Source: Flavobacteriaceae bacterium (GTDB taxonomy: Bacteria > Bacteroidota > Bacteroidia > Flavobacteriales > Flavobacteriaceae). From it: 18,572 nucleotides of DNA. The notes beneath the pieces were generated by a model. The model had not been told where the DNA came from and did not search any database. It saw only the letters and a program-made list of their open reading frames with translations. This document shows, piece by piece, positions 6,468 through 11,697 of the stretch. The stretch is from the NCBI GenBank assembly GCA_016780435.1, contig JADHLU010000004.1:1-18572 (forward strand), in the 5' to 3' direction. How positions within the stretch are numbered: the first letter of the stretch is position 1; the number at the start of each line of letters is the position of its first letter. Both the position numbers and the translations under genes were made by a program.

Positions 6468-6611
6468 GTGGCCCATCGAAAACCCAACCTTCCTGAAAAA
6501 ATATGTCAGCATTGCCTGCGCCCATTCAGCTGGCGAAAAAAATGGGAACGCGATTGGCCTGAGGTTAAGTATTGTAGTAAAAAATGTGCCAAAGAGCACC
6601 GAACAAAATGA
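6468..6611 (+). CDS. DUF2256 family small zinc-finger protein
   Basis: A 47-codon gene that is easily missed for its length and GTG start. It reads [17 protein letters not shown], then [13 protein letters not shown], then [15 protein letters not shown]. This is the full DUF2256 pattern: C13-x2-C16 and C36-x3-C40 as a probable zinc site, with the conserved 'PFxWRKKWxxxWxxVxYCSxxC' core and a basic tail. The function of DUF2256 is not known to me, but the family is typically found next to photolyase/cryptochrome genes, exactly as here. The start is fixed between the TAA at 6462-6464 and the reading frame; only GTA separates that stop from GTG. Its TGA overlaps the ATG of the CRY-DASH gene (ATGA), implying translational coupling. 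A nucleic-acid or photolyase partner role is inference. Confidence 0.9.
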   Translation: MAHRKPNLPEKICQHCLRPFSWRKKWERDWPEVKYCSKKCAKEHRTK

Positions 6612-7900
6612 ATGATTCTAACGCCCTAGTACTGCTTAACGAATGCTTGAGAGTTCAAGACAATCCGCTCCTCGAGCTGGCGTCTAAACATTCAGGATTA
6701 CAAGCCGTTTACCTTTTTGATCGTGAACCCATTGCCTTATTTAATGAGCCCTTTTTGCCTAAAGCTTACTTTGCGCGCAAATTTGAAATGGAGTGCTTAA
6801 CCGATACGCAAGAGGCATTGCATGCATTGGGTATTAATCTTCAATTGTGTGAAAACCAAGCAGAATCACTCGAACAGCTCATCAATGAACACTGTATTTC
6901 AACCATTTATAGCAGTCTGTTGAGTACCACTTACGAACGTAATCTCAAGCGCAACCTAATGGAACGCTTTGAGCCAAATGCGCTTAAATGGATCGAAAAA
7001 CCGCTCGCCTATTTGATTAAACCACAAAACGCGCCATTCTCGATTGAGGCGCTTCCGGAGGTGTTCACGGTGTTTCGTAAAAAAATCGAAGCCAGGCTTT
7101 CAATAGACAAGCCCTCGAAGGCCATCGAGAAAATGGAGCAGAACAGCCTATTTAGGGCGCACAAGATACTCCTACCCTCTCTGGCAGAGCTGGGCTATAC
7201 CGATCAAACAAGCGACGAACGAACGGCGCATCCGTTTGTCGGAGGTGAGCGTGCGGCTCACCAGCGCGTAAACGACTATTTTTTTGAACGAAGATTAGTG
7301 TCGCGCTACAAACAAACCCGTAACGGCCTTATTGGAGAGGCGTACAGCACCAAGTTTTCAGCCTTTTTAGCTTTGGGTTGCATAAGCCCTCAGTCGGTTT
7401 ATGCCTACCTGCGAAGCTACGAGCAATCTGTGGAGCAAAATGAAGACACCTATTGGGTCTTTTTTGAATTGCTTTGGCGCGATTACTTCAAGTATCTAAG
7501 CTTGAAACACGGTGACCGAATCTTTAAGCTTGGAGGTATTAAAAACAGAGATTACCCCTGGCAGCAAAACAAACAGGTCTTTAACGATTGGGTTAATGGC
7601 CAAACCAAAGATCGATTCGTCAATGCCATCATGAGCGAATTGAAACAAACCGGTTTTACCAGTAACAGAGGGCGACAAAATGCAGCAAGCTATTGGGCCA
7701 AGACCTTAAAGCAAGACTGGCGTATTGGAGCAACCTATTTTCAAATTCAACTGATTGATTACGACGTGCATAGTAATTGGGGCAACTGGAATTACGTGAG
7801 CGGCGTGGGTAACGATCCTAGAGACCGCGTTTTCAATACTCAGATCCAGGCCGATCGTTACGATCCAGATCAACGTTATCAACAGCTATGGGAAGACTAA
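6608..7900 (+). CDS. CRY-DASH family cryptochrome / DNA photolyase
   Basis: A 430-residue FAD-containing photolyase of the CRY-DASH class, which repairs cyclobutane pyrimidine dimers (in single-stranded DNA for characterised members) using blue light. The N-terminal Rossmann antenna domain (about 1-130) begins '[17 protein letters not shown]', equivalent to the usual LxxFRNDLRxxDNxxL. The C-terminal helical FAD domain has '[16 protein letters not shown]' (246-261), '[19 protein letters not shown]' (288-306), '[17 protein letters not shown]' (348-364), and the DASH signature '[11 protein letters not shown]' followed by '[10 protein letters not shown]' (384-407). The usual TGxPxVDA sequence is replaced by 'TKDRFVNA' (333-340), which I believe is shared by the flavobacterial subgroup. 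The ATG at 6608 overlaps the DUF2256 stop; an upstream start at 6584 lies within that gene. The 3' end overlaps the next photolyase by 13 bases. Confidence 0.95.
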   Translation: MNDSNALVLLNECLRVQDNPLLELASKHSGLQAVYLFDREPIALFNEPFLPKAYFARKFEMECLTDTQEALHALGINLQLCENQAESLEQLINEHCISTIYSSLLSTTYERNLKRNLMERFEPNALKWIEKPLAYLIKPQNAPFSIEALPEVFTVFRKKIEARLSIDKPSKAIEKMEQNSLFRAHKILLPSLAELGYTDQTSDERTAHPFVGGERAAHQRVNDYFFERRLVSRYKQTRNGLIGEAYSTKFSAFLALGCISPQSVYAYLRSYEQSVEQNEDTYWVFFELLWRDYFKYLSLKHGDRIFKLGGIKNRDYPWQQNKQVFNDWVNGQTKDRFVNAIMSELKQTGFTSNRGRQNAASYWAKTLKQDWRIGATYFQIQLIDYDVHSNWGNWNYVSGVGNDPRDRVFNTQIQADRYDPDQRYQQLWED

Positions 7901-9438
7901 AAAAAATACGGCTGGTCCTAGGAGATCAATTGAATCCCGCGCATAGCTGGTTTACACACACGCAAGACGACACGATTTACTTGATGGCTGAGATGAATCA
8001 AGAGGCTAAACACCCTACTCAGCATATTCAGAAAATCGTCGCTTTCTTTCAGGCGATGAGGGCCTTTGCCAAGCAGCTTGAAACAAGCGGTCATCAGGTC
8101 ATCTATCAACCCATTAGTACTCACCCCGAGCAATCGCTCAGCGCCCGTATTTTGGCGCTTATTGAGTTGCACAAGGTCACGTGCTTCGAATACCAACTTC
8201 CAGACGATTACCGATTAGATAAGCAACTGCGAGAGCTAGGCGATCAACTCCAATCGAGCGGTGTAGAGGTGAACGCCGCAGACAGCGAACACTTTCTAAC
8301 CAGTCGCTTCGAGCTAAAGCAGTTATTTGGAGATAAGTCGCTTCTCATGGAACGTTTCTACCGCTACATGCGAAAGAAACACGCCATTTTAATGGAAGGC
8401 ACTAATCCGCTTGGTGGAAAATGGAATTTTGATCATGAAAACAGAAAGGCCTACGATGGCAAAACGCCAATTATAGATCCGTTGACCTTTAATTATGACG
8501 TAACTGCGCTAGTCAAAGAGGTAGAGCGATCAGGACTAAAAACCTATGGCGAGCTGAATAGTCAACAGTTAAATTGGCCTAAAGATTACACTGACGCTAG
8601 GCGACTATTAGACTACTTCTGCTCACACCTTTTGCCTCACTTCGGAACCTATCAAGACTCCCTGTACTCAAACCATAGCTTTCTGTTTCATTCGCGATTG
8701 TCGTTTGCGATGAATGCAAAGATGATCACGCCTAAAGAAGTCATTGCGGCAGCCGTTCAAGCCGGAGAAAAACAGCAGCACATTTCGCTGGCGCAACTAG
8801 AAGGATTTGTAAGACAGGTGCTGGGGTGGAGAGAGTTCATGCGCGGTGTATATTGGAAAGAAATGCCCACCTACAAGCAGCTTAATTTCTTCAATCACAG
8901 CCGACCGCTTCCCGAATTTTACTGGAGCGGAAAGACCAAGATGAAATGCGTTTCTCATGCCGTTACTCAAACGAAAAATGAGGCTTATGCCCACCATATA
9001 CAGCGCCTTATGGTTACCGGAAATTTTGGATTGCTCGCCGAGATTGATCCTGATGCCTTAGACCGATGGTACCTAGGGGTCTATGCCGACGCCATAGAAT
9101 GGGTAGAAATCACCAACACCCGCGGCATGTCTCAATTTGCTGACGGCGGAATTATAGCGACCAAACCTTATATCAGCAGCGGTAATTACATAGACAAGAT
9201 GAGTAATTACTGCAAGCAGTGCCATTTTAATCCGAAAGAAAAAACCGGAGAACAGGCATGCCCATTCAACGCTTTATACTGGAATTTTTTAGTCAAAAAG
9301 AGGGAAGTGCTAGAGAGCAATCAGCGCATGTCAATGATGTACCGCATTTTAGATAAAAAGTCAAAAGAAGAGCTATCCGCTCATTTAGAACGCGCCGAGA
9401 TGCTATTAACTGACCTTGACGGGCACTTAGGCGAGTAA
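7888..9438 (+). CDS. iron-sulfur bacterial cryptochrome/photolyase (FeS-BCP, PhrB-type)
   Basis: A 516-residue protein of the FeS-BCP/CryPro group, whose model is Agrobacterium PhrB, a (6-4) photolyase with FAD, a ribolumazine antenna and a [4Fe-4S] cluster. The N-terminal part starts '[18 protein letters not shown]', the signature of this group (formerly DUF523-like/DPRP). FAD-domain motifs include 'LEGFVRQVLGWREFMRGVYW' (304-323), and 'MVTGNFGLL' with 'VEITNTRGMSQFADGG' (375-421). The four cluster cysteines are C354, C442, C445 and C458; the spacings 88, 3 and 13 are the same as C350, C438, C441 and C454 of PhrB. It starts inside the last codons of the CRY-DASH gene, so it is part of the same transcript and probably translationally coupled. 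It converges with clpP, the coding ends overlapping by 12 bases. Activity on (6-4) photoproducts is expected from the family. Confidence 0.95.
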   Translation: MGRLKKIRLVLGDQLNPAHSWFTHTQDDTIYLMAEMNQEAKHPTQHIQKIVAFFQAMRAFAKQLETSGHQVIYQPISTHPEQSLSARILALIELHKVTCFEYQLPDDYRLDKQLRELGDQLQSSGVEVNAADSEHFLTSRFELKQLFGDKSLLMERFYRYMRKKHAILMEGTNPLGGKWNFDHENRKAYDGKTPIIDPLTFNYDVTALVKEVERSGLKTYGELNSQQLNWPKDYTDARRLLDYFCSHLLPHFGTYQDSLYSNHSFLFHSRLSFAMNAKMITPKEVIAAAVQAGEKQQHISLAQLEGFVRQVLGWREFMRGVYWKEMPTYKQLNFFNHSRPLPEFYWSGKTKMKCVSHAVTQTKNEAYAHHIQRLMVTGNFGLLAEIDPDALDRWYLGVYADAIEWVEITNTRGMSQFADGGIIATKPYISSGNYIDKMSNYCKQCHFNPKEKTGEQACPFNALYWNFLVKKREVLESNQRMSMMYRILDKKSKEELSAHLERAEMLLTDLDGHLGE

Positions 9439-9969
9439 CTGATCGACGATGCCGTATGCGAGTGACTCTTGAGCGTCCATCCAGTAATCGCGATCGAAGT
9501 CATTCATGACTTTCTCCAGTGGCTGATTGCAGTTTTCTGAAAGAATACGGGCGCCGATCTCCTTGGTTTTAATGATTTCGCGGGCCTGAATTTCGATAGA
9601 AGAGGCCTGCCCTTGTGCCCCACCGCTAGGCTGATGAATCATAACCCGAGCATGTGGTTGAATCATGCGTCTGCCTTTGGCTCCGGCAGAGAGCAAAATA
9701 CTTCCCATAGAAGCAGCCAAACCTGAGCAAACAGTAGCTACTGGGCTCTTGACTTGCATCATGGTATCGTAAATAGCAAAGCCCGAGGTTACGTATCCGC
9801 CAGGGCTGTTGATTATAAGCTGAATTTCATCGTTTCCTAATGAATCGAGGTACATTAGGCGTTCGATAACGTGCTTAGCACTGTCGTCATCTACCATTCC
9901 CCACAAGAAGACTTTGCGCTCTTCGAGCAACTTGTTTTCGATCAACTCTTTAACCTTTGACTGACTCAT
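9427..9969 (-). CDS. clpP: ClpP-type serine protease subunit (stand-alone paralogue)
   Basis: A 180-residue ClpP-fold protease, the barrel-forming peptidase that degrades unfolded substrates fed by Clp ATPases. The catalytic triad is intact: S87 in 'GLAASMGS', H112 in 'RVMIHQPSGG', and D157 in 'VMNDFDRD', aligning with E. coli S97, H122 and D171. Oligomer and substrate-groove motifs 'INSPGGYVTSGFAIYDTM' (53-70) and 'YGIVDQLL' are present. The N-terminus is shorter than usual: residues before 'ERKVFLWG' form a charged helix (KVKELIENKLLEE) without the 'LVPMVIE'-type axial-pore loop. No clpX or clpA lies next to it, whereas the main clpP of many bacteria sits beside clpX, so this is probably a second ClpP. 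The usual partner ATPase cannot be inferred. The start ATG is preceded by a TAnnTTTG box. Confidence 0.9.
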   Translation of the reverse strand: MSQSKVKELIENKLLEERKVFLWGMVDDDSAKHVIERLMYLDSLGNDEIQLIINSPGGYVTSGFAIYDTMMQVKSPVATVCSGLAASMGSILLSAGAKGRRMIQPHARVMIHQPSGGAQGQASSIEIQAREIIKTKEIGARILSENCNQPLEKVMNDFDRDYWMDAQESLAYGIVDQLLA

Positions 9970-9990
9970 AGCTTGTTCATTCTATTGGCA

Positions 9991-9998
9991 CAAAAATA
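9991..9998 (-). promoter_or_regulatory. predicted -7 promoter element for clpP (TATTTTTG, minus strand)
   Basis: Read on the minus strand, TATTTTTG is a perfect TAnnTTTG, 21 bases before the clpP ATG. It is the same octamer as in front of the photorepair operon, but no palindrome surrounds it. No TTG is found at the -33 distance. Confidence 0.5.
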
Positions 9999-10045
9999 CG
10001 TTGTATGAGTGTTCTAGCCTACTATTGCTTATTTTTAAAAGAAAA

Positions 10046-10708
10046 ATGAAGAAGTTTTTTTTACTGCTAACTGCTGTGGTGTTAACCTTGACATCGTGCG
10101 CAGAATCGTCTCCTCAGCTAACCAAGGCCCAGCTAAGAGCTCAGGCGGTTGCAAAGGCCCACGGCATAGACGCCTTTGAAACGCTCAACCAAATTGCCTT
10201 TACCTGGGGTGTGACACGCGAAGGTGGAAACTTCGAGAGAAGATGGATTTGGAACACCAAAGAAAATCTCGTTACCCGAATCGCTCAAGGAGACACGGTA
10301 ACCTACAACTGGAAGGCGCTTGATTCGGTAAGTAACGAAATAAATAAGGGATTTATAAACGACAAGTACTGGCTATTGGCTCCGCTGCAACTCGAATGGG
10401 ACAAGGAGAGTTACGCGGTTAGTCTAGAAGAAAATGTCGCCTCTTTGGGCAAGCAAGAACTGCTCGATAAGCTGACTATCACTTACGGCAATGAAGGCGG
10501 ATACACCCCAGGCGATGCGTATGATTTTTATATCGACGACACCAATACAGTAAGAGAATGGGTGTTCAGACGCGGAGCGGCCGAAGAAGCCTCAATTGTT
10601 TCTAAATGTGAAGACTACCTAAGCCTAGGCGGACTTCTTATTGCACAAAGACACCAAAGAGCGGGGCAAGACGGCTACCGTTACTTAACCGACATCTCCA
10701 TCGAATAA
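10046..10708 (+). CDS. hypothetical lipoprotein
   Basis: A 220-residue putative lipoprotein. The N-terminus 'MKKFFLLLTAVVLTLTSC' is a lipoprotein signal peptide with C18 as the lipidated residue; the mature protein starts CAESSPQLT, with no obvious inner-membrane retention rule in this phylum. The mature part is about 200 residues, rich in W, Y and acidic residues, with no domain I recognise. It has runs such as 'IAFTWGVTREGGNFERRWIWNT', 'YWLLAPLQLEWDKESYAV', and 'YDFYIDDTNTVREWVFRRG', giving an alternating beta-rich look reminiscent of LolA-like or outer-membrane lipid-binding folds; that is only an impression. I chose ATG 10046 because the longer frame from TTG 10001 would spoil the signal peptide. 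It diverges from clpP and is followed eight bases later by the O-methyltransferase. Confidence 0.8.
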   Translation: MKKFFLLLTAVVLTLTSCAESSPQLTKAQLRAQAVAKAHGIDAFETLNQIAFTWGVTREGGNFERRWIWNTKENLVTRIAQGDTVTYNWKALDSVSNEINKGFINDKYWLLAPLQLEWDKESYAVSLEENVASLGKQELLDKLTITYGNEGGYTPGDAYDFYIDDTNTVREWVFRRGAAEEASIVSKCEDYLSLGGLLIAQRHQRAGQDGYRYLTDISIE

Positions 10709-10716
10709 CCGTTTGA

Positions 10717-11370
10717 ATGCATTTTTTTTCAGACCAACTTGAAGACTACCTCAACACTCAACTCGATTCAGAACCTGAGTACCTGGCTGCGCTTAGGCGC
10801 GAGACCCACCTTAAGGTGGTTCAGCCGCGAATGCTTAGCGGAAAATACCAAGGACGTCTACTCGCCCTTATTGCCAAGATTTGTAGCCCTGAACAGGTGC
10901 TTGAAATTGGCACCTACACGGGGTATAGTGCGCTTTGCCTGGCAGAGGGCATAAAGCCCGGAGGCCAACTGCTGACCATAGAAGTCAATGAAGAACTCAG
11001 TCTGCTTCAGCAGCGGTATTGGAACCAAAGCCCTTACGGATCAATTATTAAGCCCCTAATAGGCGACGCCATTGAGCTCATTCCGCAGCTTGATCAGCGA
11101 TTCGATCTGGTTTTCATAGATGCCAAAAAAGCAGACTACTCGCGGTACCTTGAAGTGGTGATTCCAAAAATGAACCAAGGGTGTTTACTGTTATCTGACA
11201 ATATCTTGTGGTCGGGTAAGGTGGTAGAGCCGGCAGATGAGCGCGATAAGGCCACTCAAGAACTGATTAAATACAATCAGCTGCTCACTGACGATGAGCG
11301 ATTTGAACACGTTATACTTCCGGTAAGAGATGGGTTGAGTATAGCCCGCTTTCGGTCTATTGGCGCTTGA
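10717..11370 (+). CDS. class I SAM-dependent O-methyltransferase (CCoAOMT-like)
   Basis: A 217-residue methyltransferase of the caffeoyl-CoA/catechol O-methyltransferase family (Methyltransf_3). SAM-binding motif I is 'VLEIGTYTGYSALCLA' (61-76); 'LLTIEVNEE' (85-93) holds the ribose-binding acidic residue. The metal-binding residues are D135 in 'FIDAKKADY' and D161-N162 in 'LLSDNILWSGKV', the pattern of Mg2+-dependent catechol-type enzymes. Such bacterial proteins methylate catechol-like hydroxyls on small molecules or flavonoids in vitro; the natural substrate here is unknown. It is complete and cytoplasmic with no signal sequence. It follows the lipoprotein gene by eight bases and may share its transcript. 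Its last 14 bases overlap the end of the convergent tatA/B gene. Confidence 0.93.
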   Translation: MHFFSDQLEDYLNTQLDSEPEYLAALRRETHLKVVQPRMLSGKYQGRLLALIAKICSPEQVLEIGTYTGYSALCLAEGIKPGGQLLTIEVNEELSLLQQRYWNQSPYGSIIKPLIGDAIELIPQLDQRFDLVFIDAKKADYSRYLEVVIPKMNQGCLLLSDNILWSGKVVEPADERDKATQELIKYNQLLTDDERFEHVILPVRDGLSIARFRSIGA

Positions 11371-11629
11371 TGGTTCCCGTTACTTCTTCGACCGATTTTT
11401 TCACCTCATCGGCGCTCTTTTTCAGGTCAGAAGCTATGCTTGAATCAATTCCATTCTTCTCAGCAGATTTTTGAATTTCGCGCTTAATATCGTCGGTAGC
11501 GTCTCTTAACTGACGCATGCCCTTACCTAAACCGCGAACGATCTCAGGCAATTTATCGGATCCAAAAACAAGGATCACGATAAAAACGATAAAAAAGATT
11601 TCAGCTCCGCTGATAAAAAGAGAATACAT
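11357..11629 (-). CDS. tatA: twin-arginine translocase subunit TatA/TatB family
   Basis: A 90-residue Tat translocase component. It has the short periplasmic N-terminus 'MYSLFISGAE', one membrane helix 'IFFIVFIVILVF', the hinge 'FGSDKLPEI', the amphipathic helix 'VRGLGKGMRQLRDATDDIKREI', and a polar lysine-rich tail with a second predicted helix (about 55-85). FG-x-KLPE is the hallmark of TatA/TatB. The residue before the helix is glutamate (E10), as in TatB and in many bifunctional Bacteroidota TatA proteins, so the A/B split is uncertain. tatC is not in the window. I prefer ATG 11629 over TTG 11641, because homologues start 'MxxLFISGAE' and because the predicted promoter covers 11639-11646. 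It sits just after the terminator of the M1 peptidase gene and converges on the O-methyltransferase. Confidence 0.9.
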   Translation of the reverse strand: MYSLFISGAEIFFIVFIVILVFGSDKLPEIVRGLGKGMRQLRDATDDIKREIQKSAEKNGIDSSIASDLKKSADEVKKSVEEVTGTIKRQ

Positions 11630-11638
11630 ATCTAGGTG

Positions 11639-11646
11639 CAAATATA
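11639..11646 (-). promoter_or_regulatory. predicted -7 promoter element for tatA (TATATTTG, minus strand)
   Basis: Read on the minus strand, TATATTTG is a perfect TAnnTTTG directly after the T-run of the upstream gene's terminator. It ends nine bases before the tatA ATG, leaving only a few leader bases. A TTG lies in the terminator loop at 11663-11661, but at 14 bases it is closer than the usual 17-23. Confidence 0.5.
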
Positions 11647-11650
11647 AAAA

Positions 11651-11674
11651 ATCCCGCAGCCAAAGCTGCGGGAT
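11651..11674 (-). terminator. intrinsic terminator of the M1 peptidase operon
   Basis: On the minus strand the stem is ten perfect base pairs (ATCCCGCAGC pairing with GCTGCGGGAT) with a 4-base TTTG loop, followed by TTTTTATATT. It starts 23 bases after the M1 peptidase stop, so it ends the envelope operon. On the plus strand no T-run follows, so it is directional. Confidence 0.85.
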
Positions 11675-11678
11675 TATG

Positions 11679-11695
11679 AATAAGCTGGGCTTATT
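11679..11695 (-). repeat. second small hairpin between M1 peptidase stop and terminator
   Basis: AATAAGC and GCTTATT are perfect complements around a TGG loop, starting two bases after the M1 peptidase stop codon. It stands in tandem with the strong terminator hairpin and may stabilise the 3' end of the message. Confidence 0.5.
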
Positions 11696-11697
11696 GA

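Noticed and set aside
7600..7630. Replacement of the photolyase TGxPxVDA motif by TKDRFVNA in CRY-DASH as a sign of lost repair activity
   Set aside because: I believe the change is shared by flavobacterial members of this subgroup, and all other FAD and DNA-binding motifs are intact.
10001..10045. TTG start extending the lipoprotein N-terminus
   Set aside because: It would precede and disrupt the lipoprotein signal peptide and occupies the divergent promoter region with clpP.
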